From assembly GCA_035717845.1 (NCBI GenBank), contig DASTIC010000043.1, positions 1 through 64,000 on the forward strand: a stretch of 64,000 bases of DNA, written 5' to 3'. The notes under the pieces were generated by a model. The model was not told where the DNA came from. It did not search any database and worked only from the letters and a program-made list of their open reading frames with translations. Of the stretch, positions 17,637-27,037 are shown piece by piece. This DNA is from DASSUW01 sp035717845 (lineage in GTDB: Bacteria > Actinomycetota > Thermoleophilia > Solirubrobacterales > Solirubrobacteraceae). The translations under genes and the position numbers were made by a program. The stretch's first letter is position 1; each line of letters begins with the position of its first letter.

Positions 17637-17956
17637 TACTTCGAGCTCCCGATCTTGGTGATGCGCAGGCGGGTGAGCTCCTGACGGTGCCCCGTGCGGC
17701 GGCGGTAGCCGCGCTTGGGCTTGAACTTGAACACCCGCAGCTTCGGGCCGCGCTCGTGGCCGACGATCTCGGCCTTCACGGGCGCCTTGGCGAGCTTGGC
17801 GGCGTCGAGCACCGGGTTCTTGCCGTCGCCGGCGAGGAGGATCGGCACGAGGCTGATCTTGGCGCCCGGCTCGTCGGGCAGGCGCTCGACGAGCAGGGTC
17901 TGGCCCTCCTCGACGCGGTACTGCTTGCCGCCTGTCTTGATGACTGCGTAGGACAT
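17636..17956 (-). CDS. rplU: 50S ribosomal protein L21
   Basis: A 106-residue L21 from ATG 17956 (MSYAVIKTGGKQYRV); a GTG nine bases upstream is an alternative. The conserved C-terminal signature FKPKRGYRRRTGHRQELTR split by family alignment is present, and it ends LRITKIGS. It binds 23S rRNA and lies in the usual RNase E/G-rplU-rpmA order. The stop overlaps the rpmA start by one base. Confidence 0.96.
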   Translation of the reverse strand: MSYAVIKTGGKQYRVEEGQTLLVERLPDEPGAKISLVPILLAGDGKNPVLDAAKLAKAPVKAEIVGHERGPKLRVFKFKPKRGYRRRTGHRQELTRLRITKIGSSK

Positions 17957-17961
17957 GATGC

Positions 17962-20031
17962 TCACTCGGACGCCTTGGCGCGCGAACGGCGCCGTCCGCC
18001 TCTGCGGCCGCGGCGCCGGGACGGAGAGGATAGCGCCTCACCGTCCGAAGCCTCCTCGACCGCCGCGGGCGCGGTGCTGGCCTCGGGGCCCGCCGGCGCG
18101 TCGTCGGCGAGCGTCCGCGTGGCGTCCGCCTTCGCGCTCTCGCGCGCCTTGCGCGCGGCGGCGCCGCGCTTGGCGGCCGCCGACCGGCGCGCGCGCTCGT
18201 CGACCTTCTTGCGCTCGGCCGCGCGCTCGACGGCGGCCTGCTCGGCCGCCTCGGCGTCGGGGCCGGTGAGCGCGGCGACCGCGTTCGTCCGCCCCGCCTG
18301 CTCGATCCGCACGAGCTTCTTGTCACCCACGAAGCCGATCCCGCCGGTCACCGTGATCAGGTAGCCGTCGATCTTGGCCACGCCGTCGTCCGGGTTGTAC
18401 ATGTGCGGCTCGACGATGTCGACGTGGACCTCCTCGCCGGCCCGGAACGGCACGGCGCGCTCCTCGATCTCGGCGCGCGTGCCCTCCATCGTGACCACGA
18501 AGTGCTCGAGCGGCAGCCCCTCGGAGCCCTCGAAGTGGAAGTAGCGGCCGGTCTGCTCCTCGAGCGCGTGCAGCTCGCGCGCGCCGTCGGCGGTGAACCA
18601 GGCGCTGACGCGCGGGTTCATGCGCAGCAGGTAGGCCTCCGGGCCCCCGTCGCCCTGCTCGGCGATCATGTGGCGCAGGTGGCGGGCGATGCCGATCGCG
18701 ATCGTCTCCTCCGACTTGATCACGCCCTCGCCGTGGCACACCGGGCACGTGCGGGACATGATCTCGCGCACGCCGTCGGTGACGTTCTGGCGGGTCATCT
18801 CGACCAGCCCGAGCGGCGAGATCTCGACCACGAACGTCTTCGTGCGGTCCTCGTCGAGCGACTTGCGCAGCACCTTGAGCACCGCGTCGCGGTTGCGGGC
18901 CCGCGCCATGTCGATGAAGTCGATGACGATGATGCCGCCGATGTCGCGCAGCCGCAGCTGGCGCACGACCTCCTCGGCGGCCTCGAGGTTGGTCTTGGTG
19001 ATCGTGTCCTCGAGCCGGGCGCTCTTGCCCTTGCCGGTGAACGAGCCGGTGTTGACGTCGATGACGGTCAGCGCCTCGGCGTAGTCGATCATCAGGTAGC
19101 CGCCGCTCGGCAGGTCCACGCGGCGGTTGAGCATCCCCTCGATCACCCGCTCGACGGCGAAGGCCTCGAACAGCGGGTCGTTCTCCTCCCATAGCTCCAC
19201 GCGGTCGACCAGCTCGGGCGCCGTGCGGGTGAAGAAGGAGATCAGCCGGTGGTGCTGCTGCGGGTCGTCGACCACCGCGCGCTCGAAGTGAGCGGAGAAG
19301 ATGTCGCGCACCACGCGCACGGAGAGGTCGGCCTCCTGGAAGACGAGCGCGGGAGCGTCGGACTCGCGCACGCGCTGCTCGAGCACCTGGTTGAGCTTGA
19401 ACAGGTACTGGAGCTCGCGCTCGAAGTCGCCCCGCTTGGCGCCGTGGGCAGCGGTGCGGATGATGGCGCCGCCCCCGCCGAGGTCGAGCTGCTTGGCCTC
19501 CTTGCGCAGGCGGTCGCGCTCCTTGTCCTCGAGCCGGCGCGACACGCCGACGCCCTCGCCGGTCGGCGCGTAGACCATGTAACGGCCCGCGATCGTGAGC
19601 TCCATCGAGAGCCGCGCGCCCTTGGTCTTGAGCGGATCCTTGACGACCTGGACGACGATCTCCTGCCCCGGCGAGAGCAGGTCGGTGATGCGAGGGCCGT
19701 TGCCGCGCCCGCGACGGGCCTGCTCCTGCCCCGGGATGACGATCTCGTCGACGTGCAGGAACCCGTTCTTGTCGAGCCCGATGTCGACGAATGCCGCCTC
19801 GAGCCCGGGCAGGACGTTATCGACCTTGCCCAGGTAGATGTTGCCGACGATCGACCGACCGCCGCGGCGCTCGAAGTAGACCTCGGCGACGCGGTAGCCG
19901 GCCGGGACGTCCGGCTTCTTACGCCGGCGCCCGCCGGATTTCGACGGCGCTGCCGCCGGGTCCCCAGCGGCCTCCAGCATGGCGACCCGGGTCTCTCCCC
20001 GGTCGACCGTGACCAGCACTTGCTTTTTCAC
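17962..20031 (-). CDS. rng: ribonuclease E/G family endoribonuclease
   Basis: A 689-residue protein starting at GTG 20031. The S1 RNA-binding domain at about residues 53-140 holds GNIYLGKVDNVLPGLEAAFVDIG in family-typical form. The catalytic RNase E/G domain is at about 140-430, with TYAEALTVIDVNTG-type metal-binding aspartates (DVNTGSFTGKG) and CPVCHGEG, the Zn-link cysteine motif. The C-terminal tail is basic and low-complexity (Arg/Ala-rich, about 590-689), as in actinobacterial RNase E-like enzymes. It processes rRNA and mRNA. It precedes rplU-rpmA, a conserved order. Confidence 0.93.
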   Translation of the reverse strand: MKKQVLVTVDRGETRVAMLEAAGDPAAAPSKSGGRRRKKPDVPAGYRVAEVYFERRGGRSIVGNIYLGKVDNVLPGLEAAFVDIGLDKNGFLHVDEIVIPGQEQARRGRGNGPRITDLLSPGQEIVVQVVKDPLKTKGARLSMELTIAGRYMVYAPTGEGVGVSRRLEDKERDRLRKEAKQLDLGGGGAIIRTAAHGAKRGDFERELQYLFKLNQVLEQRVRESDAPALVFQEADLSVRVVRDIFSAHFERAVVDDPQQHHRLISFFTRTAPELVDRVELWEENDPLFEAFAVERVIEGMLNRRVDLPSGGYLMIDYAEALTVIDVNTGSFTGKGKSARLEDTITKTNLEAAEEVVRQLRLRDIGGIIVIDFIDMARARNRDAVLKVLRKSLDEDRTKTFVVEISPLGLVEMTRQNVTDGVREIMSRTCPVCHGEGVIKSEETIAIGIARHLRHMIAEQGDGGPEAYLLRMNPRVSAWFTADGARELHALEEQTGRYFHFEGSEGLPLEHFVVTMEGTRAEIEERAVPFRAGEEVHVDIVEPHMYNPDDGVAKIDGYLITVTGGIGFVGDKKLVRIEQAGRTNAVAALTGPDAEAAEQAAVERAAERKKVDERARRSAAAKRGAAARKARESAKADATRTLADDAPAGPEASTAPAAVEEASDGEALSSPSRRRGRRGGRRRSRAKASE

Positions 20032-20040
20032 AGAATGTCC

Positions 20041-21237
20041 TCATTGGAAGATTGAGGCCCTCCCCTTGTGCTCGGCCGTTTCGCGCGCCTGCGCGTGGAC
20101 GGAGTGGAGCAGCCCGAGGGCCAGGAACGTTGCGAGCATCGACGAGCCGCCGAAGCTCAGAAGTGGGGCGGTGACGCCGGTGATGGGCATGATCCCCACG
20201 TTCATCCCGATGTTCACGAAGAGCTGGAAGAGCAGCATCACGGTGATGCCACCGGCGAGCAGCGCGCCATACAGGTTCTTCGCGACGGTCAGGATGTGCA
20301 AACCTCGCCATATAAGTAGCGCGTAGAGCGAGAGGATGAGCGCGCAACCGGCGAAACCGTAGGTCTCGCCGACCACGGCGAAGATGAAGTCGGTGTGGTG
20401 CTCGGGCAGGAAGTTGAGCGACGTCTGGGTCGCGTTCTCGACCCCGCGGCCGGTCTTCTCCCCCGAGCCCATGGCGATCAGCGCCTGGTGCTGCTGGTAC
20501 CCCTCGTCGCCCGGATCGGCGGAGGGGTGCAGGAACGAGGTCAGGCGGTCGACCTGGTACGGCTTGAGCACCTCGACCCCGGCCATCGGCGCCGCCACCA
20601 GCACGATCGTGACGGCCACGGCGAACAGGCCGCTCAGCGCCGCGAAGTGCCGCCACGGCGCGCCGGCCACGAACAGCAGCGCCAGCGTGCCGGCGACGTA
20701 GACCATCGCGGAGCCGAGGTCCGGCTCGGCCATCACCAGCATCGTCGGGACGAGCCCGAGCACCATGATCCGCGCCGTCGTGTCGCGCCCCATGCGCCGC
20801 ATGCGGTCGACCAAGAAGCCGGCGAGGGCCACGATCAGCAGCACCTTGCCGACCTCGGACGGCTGGAAGTTGAAGAACGGCAGCTCGATCCACGACCGCG
20901 AGCCGCGCGTGACGCCGGCGATCGCGAGCACGATCAGGATCAGGATCAGCAGCAGCCCGTAGACCGGGTACCGCAGCTCCCGCAGCCGCGAGTAGTCGAG
21001 CCGCGAGGCGCCGTACATGAGCACGACGCCGACCGCTGCGTACAGGCTCTGGCGCAGCACGTAGTAGTCCGGCTCGCCGGCGATGTCGTTCTCGGTCGCG
21101 CTGTTGAGCGCGACGATCGAGCACGCGACGAGGCCGAGCGTGGCGAGCAGCAGCAGCGGGTCGAGCCGCAACCGCCACTCGCGGGGCACGAGCGGGGGCG
21201 GAGGCTCCGAAGCGGGTTGGATCGGGTGCGTGCTCAA
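20041..21237 (-). CDS. rodA: SEDS peptidoglycan glycosyltransferase RodA
   Basis: A polytopic FtsW/RodA/SpoVE protein of about 398 residues. It polymerises glycan strands with its cognate PBP2 during cell elongation. About ten hydrophobic segments are visible, with the SEDS motifs RGSRSWIELPFFNFQPSE and SSMLATFLALG near the C-terminus. The start is uncertain. TTG 21237 overlaps the PBP2 stop codon and is chosen here; GTG 21288 and a later GTG before PREWRLRLDP are alternatives. It lies directly after mrdA, as expected for a rod-complex pair. Confidence 0.93.
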   Translation of the reverse strand: MSTHPIQPASEPPPPLVPREWRLRLDPLLLLATLGLVACSIVALNSATENDIAGEPDYYVLRQSLYAAVGVVLMYGASRLDYSRLRELRYPVYGLLLILILIVLAIAGVTRGSRSWIELPFFNFQPSEVGKVLLIVALAGFLVDRMRRMGRDTTARIMVLGLVPTMLVMAEPDLGSAMVYVAGTLALLFVAGAPWRHFAALSGLFAVAVTIVLVAAPMAGVEVLKPYQVDRLTSFLHPSADPGDEGYQQHQALIAMGSGEKTGRGVENATQTSLNFLPEHHTDFIFAVVGETYGFAGCALILSLYALLIWRGLHILTVAKNLYGALLAGGITVMLLFQLFVNIGMNVGIMPITGVTAPLLSFGGSSMLATFLALGLLHSVHAQARETAEHKGRASIFQ

Positions 21238-23405
21238 TTCGACTGGTCCGAGCCGGCCTTGAACTCGTCGTCCTTCAGATCGAACCACTCATTGAGGATC
21301 AGGCGCGCTGCGGGTGCCGCAGTTTCCGCGCCGAAGCCGCCGCGCTCGATCGTCGTCACGACGACGATCGGCCGGGTCGGGTGGTCGACGAAGCAGGCAT
21401 ACCAGGACTGGTCCGGGTTGGGCTGGCGCTCCGCGGTGCCGGTCTTGCCGTACAGCACGTCGCGGTAGTCGAAGTCCGCGAAGACGTCGCTCGACGTGCC
21501 GTTCGCCGCCGTCGCGGCGCCGTGGAGCCCGGCCATGATGGCATCCCGGTGGGCGGCATCGAACTCGACCCGGCGGCGGATCGGCGTGCGGATCTCCTCC
21601 ACGAGCCGGCCCTGGCCGTCCTCGACCTGCTGGCCGAGGTGAGGTCTGACGACGCGGCCGCCGTTGGCGATCGTCGCGTAGGCGGTGGCCAGCTGGAGCG
21701 GCGTGGCCTGGAGATCGCCCTGGCCGACCGCGAGGTTCACGTTGTCGCCCGCCGTCCACGGGCGCTCGATGCCGCCGCACGCGAACAGCGCCGCGGTCGT
21801 GCCCGCCTCGACCTTGGCCTTCTTCGTGCACTCGAGGTACTCCTCGTAGCCCTCGTTGCGCCACTTCGAGTCCGGGATCAGGCCGCCGAACTCGCCCGGG
21901 ATGTCGATCCCCGTCCGCCGCCCGACGCCGAGCCGGCGGGCCCAGTCCTGGAGCACGGGCCCCTGGCCGTTCATCTGGAGGCCGAGCTCGTAGAAGAAGA
22001 CGTCCGACGACACGGTGAGCGCGCCCGGGAGCTGGAGCGCGCCGTACGAGGCGTCCTGGGCGTTCTTGAACACGCGGTCGCCGAGCTCGAACTCGCCGTC
22101 GTCGAAGATCGTGCTCGTCGGCGTGACCACGCCCGACTCGAGCGCCGCCATCGCGGTGATGGGCTTGAAGGTGGAGCCGGTCGGATAGGTGGCGGCGATC
22201 GCGCGGTTGAAGAGCGGCGCGCCGAGCTCCTCGGAGGACAGCTGGTCGTAGCGGTCCTGGGAGATCGGCTTCGCGAACTCGTTGGCGTCGAAGCTCGGGT
22301 AGGAGCCGAGGGCGAGGATCTCGCCGGTGCGCGGGTCCATGGCGACGAAGGCGCCCGCCTTGGCCCCGTTCTGGCTCGCCGCCTCGACGCCGCGCCGCAT
22401 CGCGTCGTTCGCCGCGCGCTGGAGCCCGAGGTCGAGCGTGAGGCGCAGGCGCTGGCCCTGGCGCGGCTCGCGGCGCGCCATCCGGCGGCGGTCGTCGCGG
22501 CTGCCGAGCGCGTTGATGATCACCCGCGTGTAGCCGTCGGTCCCCCGCAGGTAGTCGTCGTAGCTCTCCTCGATGCCGTCGGCGCCGATCCGCGTGCCGG
22601 CCTCCACGCCGCGGTAGCGCTTCATCTCCAGCTCCTTGGGGGAGATCTCGCGCGTGGTGCCGAACAGCTGCGCGGCCAGCTCGTCGTGGGGATAGTCGCG
22701 CAGGTAGCGCTTCTCGACCTCCACCCCGGGGAACTGCTCCTTGCGCTCGCGGATGAAGTTGAAGGCCTCCCGGGGCACGGCGGTGCGGATCGTGACGTTC
22801 GAGTACGGAAGCTCGGCGATCCCCTCGACCACGCGCTCGTGGATGACCCGCGGGCGGACGTCGATGACCTTGCCGAGCCGGCGGTAGAGCCGCCTGCGCT
22901 CGCCCTCGGAGTCGGGCAGCGGCGGGACCGCGACCGGCTTCGCGCGGCGGGCGGCGCGGGCCAGGATGCGGCGCTCGCGGCGCTGCTTGCGGCTGGCGCC
23001 GCGGCGGCGCTCGCGGATGTCGCGCTCGAGCGTCCGCAGCTGCGCGGCCGCCTTCAGGCGCTCACGCTCGGCCTCGCTGCGCGCCTGGCGGAACGCGTCG
23101 GCCTGGTCGAGCACGGCCTCGGACAGCGAGCCGGGGGTGATCTGGACGACCGGCGCCACGCGGGTCTTGACGAGCACGGTGCCGTGGCGATCGACGATGT
23201 CGCCCCGCGGGGCCTCGATCCGGACCTTGCGCACGCGGTTGTCGCGCGCCTGCGAGACGTAGTCCTCGCCTGAGAGCACCTGGAGGAACCAGAGGCGGAA
23301 GAAGACGATCGCGAAGGCCACGAACGCGATCCCGCCGAGCACGGCCACGCGCATCGCGAGCTGCGGCGTGATCGGCGGGCGGCGCTCCTCGACGGGGCTA
23401 GGCAC
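21234..23405 (-). CDS. mrdA: penicillin-binding protein 2, elongation transpeptidase
   Basis: A 723-residue class B PBP. The membrane anchor is at residues 18-42, the dimerisation/pedestal domain covers about 60-330, and the transpeptidase domain about 350-700. Catalytic motifs are STFK (Ser411-Lys414), SSD (466-468) and KTGTAE near 640. It cross-links peptidoglycan with RodA. It is longer than the roughly 630-residue E. coli enzyme because of a highly charged Arg/Ala/Glu insertion at about residues 97-170. The GTG start overlaps the mreD end by eight bases. Confidence 0.95.
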   Translation of the reverse strand: MPSPVEERRPPITPQLAMRVAVLGGIAFVAFAIVFFRLWFLQVLSGEDYVSQARDNRVRKVRIEAPRGDIVDRHGTVLVKTRVAPVVQITPGSLSEAVLDQADAFRQARSEAERERLKAAAQLRTLERDIRERRRGASRKQRRERRILARAARRAKPVAVPPLPDSEGERRRLYRRLGKVIDVRPRVIHERVVEGIAELPYSNVTIRTAVPREAFNFIRERKEQFPGVEVEKRYLRDYPHDELAAQLFGTTREISPKELEMKRYRGVEAGTRIGADGIEESYDDYLRGTDGYTRVIINALGSRDDRRRMARREPRQGQRLRLTLDLGLQRAANDAMRRGVEAASQNGAKAGAFVAMDPRTGEILALGSYPSFDANEFAKPISQDRYDQLSSEELGAPLFNRAIAATYPTGSTFKPITAMAALESGVVTPTSTIFDDGEFELGDRVFKNAQDASYGALQLPGALTVSSDVFFYELGLQMNGQGPVLQDWARRLGVGRRTGIDIPGEFGGLIPDSKWRNEGYEEYLECTKKAKVEAGTTAALFACGGIERPWTAGDNVNLAVGQGDLQATPLQLATAYATIANGGRVVRPHLGQQVEDGQGRLVEEIRTPIRRRVEFDAAHRDAIMAGLHGAATAANGTSSDVFADFDYRDVLYGKTGTAERQPNPDQSWYACFVDHPTRPIVVVTTIERGGFGAETAAPAARLILNEWFDLKDDEFKAGSDQSN

Positions 23406-23964
23406 GTGAGAGGGGGCTCAGCCCGCCGGTCGTGTACGCGCGGCGACGGCGGCGCCGCGGGTCGTCGGGCAGGTACGGGAGCAGCACCCGGCGGCAGACG
23501 GCGTACACGGGCAGGGCGAGCAGCGTGTTGAGGACGATCGTCATCAGGATCGCGCGCAGCAGCTCCAGCGACACCGGAGCGTCGACGCCGAGCAGGAACT
23601 GGAGCAGCGAGAAGCCGACGGCGGCCAACGCCGTGGCCGCGGCGCCGACGATCACCGGCGCCAGCGTGTGGGCCGGGTCGCGCAGCTCCCGCACCCGCCC
23701 GGCGCCGTAGCCGACGGTCGTGAGCACCAGCGAGTTCACGCCCAGGGTTTGGAGCAGCACGGTGTCCACGAACAGGCCGAGGCTGAAGCCGAAGACGGCG
23801 CCGGAGATCGAGCCGCTGAGGAAGCCGACGGACGCCACGAGCAGCGGCGACAGGTCCGCGGGGACGCCGAAGATCGCCACCTGGGAGACGGTCGTGAGCT
23901 GGAAGATGCCCCCCAGCAGGCCCAGCAGGGCGAGGCGGCCGGCGGCGCGCGGCGTGACCGTCAC
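23398..23964 (-). CDS. mreD: rod shape-determining protein MreD
   Basis: A 188-residue membrane protein with about five hydrophobic helices and the family-like GFSLGLFVDTVLLQTLGVNS-type segment at about 59-78. It supports the elongasome with MreB and MreC. Identification rests on its character and on its exact position between mreC and PBP2. It starts at GTG 23964, overlapping the mreC stop by four bases. Confidence 0.9.
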   Translation of the reverse strand: MTVTPRAAGRLALLGLLGGIFQLTTVSQVAIFGVPADLSPLLVASVGFLSGSISGAVFGFSLGLFVDTVLLQTLGVNSLVLTTVGYGAGRVRELRDPAHTLAPVIVGAAATALAAVGFSLLQFLLGVDAPVSLELLRAILMTIVLNTLLALPVYAVCRRVLLPYLPDDPRRRRRRAYTTGGLSPLSRA

Positions 23965-24848
23965 GGCGCCTGCGCTCGCACGTCGGCGTCGGGCTGGGTG
24001 AGGACCTCGACGAGGTCGAGCGAGCGCAGGTCGGCGACCGGCTCGACGTGGATGACGCGGTCGAGCTCCCCCTCCCCCGTCTCGATCCGGCTGACGGTCC
24101 CGATCAGGATCGCGCGCGGGTAGAGCGAGGAGAGGTCGGAGACCCGGGCCGACATGCTGGTGCCGGCCGTGACGATCCGCTCGCCGCGGCGGACCTCCTT
24201 GGCGTTGGGCACGAGCTCGAAGCGCAGGTCGCCGGCGTCACCCACCGCGGGCCCGACGCTCCCCGGCTCCCCGCTCTCCAGCGCCTGGGCGGAGACTCCG
24301 AAGTCGGGGTCGGTGAGGAGCATGACGACGGCGTTGCCGTCGGAGACCTCCTTGACCTTCCCGACCAGCCCGGCGTCGTTGACCACGGGCTGGTCGACGC
24401 GCACGCCGTCGCTCGTGCCCTTGTTGATCTGGAAGCTCTGGAACCAGGTGCTGGGAGAGCGGGCGATCACGCGCGCCTGCACGGGCTGGTAGTCGTCGAG
24501 CCCCCGCTCGATGTTCTGCTCCTGGAGTCCCTCGATCTGGCGGAGCTGGCGGTTCTCGATGGTGACCTCCGCGACCTGCTTGCGCAGCGCGTTGCGCTCG
24601 GCCTCGAGCCGCTCCTTGTCCTCCTTGGCGTCGAGCGTGTCGCCGAACCAGCCGAAGAGGTCGCGGAACGGCTTGAGCGCGCGGTTGGCGCCCTCCTGGA
24701 TCGGGGCGAAGACCTCCATCGCGCCGCGCTGGACCGAGTGCAGCGAGCCGCCGGAGGACTCGCCGAAGTACGCCGTGAGCAGGAACAGCGAGAACAGCAC
24801 GAGCACGGCCAGCACCGCGCGGCGTCGGCGGACGACCTTGTCATTCAT
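23961..24848 (-). CDS. mreC: rod shape-determining protein MreC
   Basis: A 295-residue bitopic protein. The membrane helix is at residues 11-28, a coiled coil at about 70-108 (EDKERLEAERNALRKQ) and the beta-barrel MreC domain at about 115-285, with ARVIARSPSTWFQSF and VVNDAGLVGKV. It scaffolds PBP2-RodA on the outer face of the membrane. It is translationally coupled to mreD by a four-base overlap and sits 46 bases after mreB. Confidence 0.95.
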   Translation of the reverse strand: MNDKVVRRRRAVLAVLVLFSLFLLTAYFGESSGGSLHSVQRGAMEVFAPIQEGANRALKPFRDLFGWFGDTLDAKEDKERLEAERNALRKQVAEVTIENRQLRQIEGLQEQNIERGLDDYQPVQARVIARSPSTWFQSFQINKGTSDGVRVDQPVVNDAGLVGKVKEVSDGNAVVMLLTDPDFGVSAQALESGEPGSVGPAVGDAGDLRFELVPNAKEVRRGERIVTAGTSMSARVSDLSSLYPRAILIGTVSRIETGEGELDRVIHVEPVADLRSLDLVEVLTQPDADVRAQAP

Positions 24849-24894
24849 GCTAAGGCGCTCACGCGAGCTTGCGAGTGTGAGTAAGCCGCACTCG

Positions 24895-25947
24895 TCATCT
24901 GCGCGGGCGGCGGTTGCGGTTGTGGTTGCGGTTCGAGCGGTGGATCGCCTCGAACTCCTCCAGCGAGCGGCCGGAGCCGACGGCCACGCAGGTGAGCGGC
25001 GAGTCGGCGCGGTGGGCCGGCATCTGCGTCTCGTCCCGCAGGCGCTCGTCGAGGCCCTGGAGCAGCGAGCCGCCGCCCGCGAGCATGATGCCGCGGTCCA
25101 TGATGTCCGAGGCCAGCTCGGGGGGCGTGCGGTCGAGCGTCTCCTTGATCGCGTCGATGATCTGCACGAGCGGCTCCTCGAGCGCGGCGCGCACCTCCTC
25201 GGAGGTGAGGACGACGGTCTTCGGCAGGCCGGAGACGAGGTCGCGGCCGCGGATCTCCGCCTGGACCTCCTCGTCGAGCGGGTAGGCGCTGCCGATCTCG
25301 AGCTTGACCTCCTCGGCCGTCTGCTGGCCGATCAGCAGCTTGTACTCGCGCTTGACGTAGTTGATGATCGCCTCGTCGAGCTCGTCGCCGCCGACGCGGA
25401 CGGACTGGCTGACGACGATGCCGCAGAGCGAGATGACCGCCACCTCGGAGGTGCCGCCGCCGATGTCGACGATCATGTTCCCGGTCGGCTCCCCCACGGG
25501 CAGGCCGGCGCCGATGGCGGCCGCCATCGGCTCCTCGATCAGGTACGCCTGGCGCGCGCCGGCGCTCAGGCACGCCTCCTCGACTGCGCGCTTCTCGACC
25601 CCGGTCACGCCTGACGGCACGCAGACGACCACGCGCGGATGCGCCCAGCGGTTCTGGTGCACCTTCTGGATGAAGTGCCGGAGCATCTCCTCGGTGACGT
25701 CGAAGTCGGCGATCACGCCGTCCTTGAGCGGCCGGATGGCGGAGATCGTGCCGGGCGTGCGACCCAGCATGCGCTTGGCCTCGATGCCGACCGCGTGGAC
25801 CTCGCCGGAGCGGGAGTCGATCGCCACCACCGACGGCTCGGAGAGCACGATCCCGCGCCCGCGCACGTAGACCAGCGTGTTCGCGGTCCCGAGGTCGACG
25901 GCCATGTCGCGGCCACCGAAGCCGGTGAGGTACGAGAAGAAGCCCAT
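24895..25947 (-). CDS. mreB: rod shape-determining protein MreB
   Basis: A 350-residue bacterial actin that polymerises at the membrane and organises cell elongation. Actin-fold ATP motifs are present: DLGTANTLVYVRG (phosphate 1, about 18-30), IVDIGGGTSEVAVISL (phosphate 2, about 158-173) and LAGGGSLLQGLDE (adenosine loop, about 288-300). The C-terminal tail is Asn/Arg-rich (HRSNRNHNRNRRPRR), unusual for MreB and perhaps a membrane-surface contact. It is the first mre gene and follows maf by 93 bases. Confidence 0.96.
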   Translation of the reverse strand: MGFFSYLTGFGGRDMAVDLGTANTLVYVRGRGIVLSEPSVVAIDSRSGEVHAVGIEAKRMLGRTPGTISAIRPLKDGVIADFDVTEEMLRHFIQKVHQNRWAHPRVVVCVPSGVTGVEKRAVEEACLSAGARQAYLIEEPMAAAIGAGLPVGEPTGNMIVDIGGGTSEVAVISLCGIVVSQSVRVGGDELDEAIINYVKREYKLLIGQQTAEEVKLEIGSAYPLDEEVQAEIRGRDLVSGLPKTVVLTSEEVRAALEEPLVQIIDAIKETLDRTPPELASDIMDRGIMLAGGGSLLQGLDERLRDETQMPAHRADSPLTCVAVGSGRSLEEFEAIHRSNRNHNRNRRPRR

Positions 25948-26040
25948 GAGGAAGGGCGCGCGGCGGTACGCGAGCGTGCCCGCGCCGGGCGTCGAGTGTA
26001 TCGAAGGCCCCGGCGCGCCCAGGGCACTGCAAAGTGCCCG

Positions 26041-26568
26041 TCAGCGGGCGTCGAGGAGCGCTCGCAGCCGCCGAAGGGGCAGGCCGACGACGTTCAGATA
26101 GTCGCCGTCGACGCGCTCGACGAGCGCCGACCCACCGGTCTCCTGGATCGCGTAGCCGCCCGCCCGGCCGGTCCATTCGCCGGTGTCGACGTAGGCGTCG
26201 AGCTCCTCGTCCGTGCGGCGGCGGAACGTCACGCGCGTGGTCTCGACGGCGGAGGCCACGATGTTCCCGTCCTCGGCGAGGGCGATCGCGCCCACGACCT
26301 CGTGGGTGCGCCCGTTGAGCCGCTCGAGGTACGCGCGCGCCTGGTCCCGGTCGGCGGGCTTGCCGAGGATGTCGCCGTCGAGCACGACCACGGTGTCGGC
26401 GCCTAGGACGAGCGGACCGGGCACCGCGGTCGCCTTGCGGCGGGCGTTGCGCTCGGCGACCGCCGCGGCCTCGCCCTCTATCTCCTCCTCCACGTTCGCC
26501 GGCACGACCGTGAACGGGATGCCGGCGTCCTCCAGGATCGCGCGCCGCTGGGGCGACGCCGACGCCAG
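26041..26568 (-). CDS. maf: Maf-family nucleotide pyrophosphatase, start codon uncertain
   Basis: Maf hydrolyses non-canonical or modified nucleoside triphosphates. The essential N-terminal motif LASASPQRR and the later VVPANVEEE, LGADTVVVLDG and GGYAIQETGG motifs are all present in one frame. No ATG, GTG or TTG lies upstream of LASASP in this frame; the first standard start (GTG 26505) would remove the motif. The likely initiator is CTG 26568, just inside the end of ndk, whose stop is at 26571-26573. That is inference; coupling to ndk termination would explain it. Confidence 0.85.
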   Translation of the reverse strand: MASASPQRRAILEDAGIPFTVVPANVEEEIEGEAAAVAERNARRKATAVPGPLVLGADTVVVLDGDILGKPADRDQARAYLERLNGRTHEVVGAIALAEDGNIVASAVETTRVTFRRRTDEELDAYVDTGEWTGRAGGYAIQETGGSALVERVDGDYLNVVGLPLRRLRALLDAR

Positions 26569-26570
26569 GA

Positions 26571-26975
26571 CTAGAGGTCGGGGAAGAACAGCGTCGCCTC
26601 GCGCACGCCGGACTCCGGCGAGTCGGAGCCGTGGACCATGTTCTGGCCGACCGCGATCGCGTAGTCGCCGCGGATCGAGCCGGGCCCCGCCTCGAGCGGG
26701 TTGGTCGCGCCGATCACCTGGCGGGCGGCGCGGATCGCCTCCTCGCCCTCCAGCACCATCGCCACGATCGGGCCCGAGGTGATGAACTCGACCAGCTCGC
26801 CGAAGAACGGCTTGCCCTCGTGCTCGGCGTAGTGCTGCTTCGCCAGGTCCTCGGTGACCGTCATGTGCTTGAGGGCGACGATCGCGAGGCCCTTCTTCTC
26901 GAAGCGGGCGATGATCTCGCCGGTCAGTCCGCGCGCGAACGCGTCGGGCTTGACCAGGATCAGGGTCCGGTCCAC
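26571..26975 (-). CDS. ndk: nucleoside diphosphate kinase
   Basis: A 134-residue NDK that transfers gamma-phosphate between nucleotides through a phosphohistidine. TLILVKPDAFARG is at the start, NPLEAGPGSIRGDYA is in the middle, and the active-site His lies in NMVHGSDSPESG. GTG 26975 was chosen because AGGTGG sits eight bases upstream; a longer frame to 27011 gives a non-family extension. It precedes maf almost without gap. Confidence 0.95.
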   Translation of the reverse strand: MDRTLILVKPDAFARGLTGEIIARFEKKGLAIVALKHMTVTEDLAKQHYAEHEGKPFFGELVEFITSGPIVAMVLEGEEAIRAARQVIGATNPLEAGPGSIRGDYAIAVGQNMVHGSDSPESGVREATLFFPDL

Positions 26976-27037
26976 TTGTGAAACCACCTTTCGTTCTCCG
27001 GTAGCTCGCAAGCTCGCACCTGCGAACGACGATAGAT

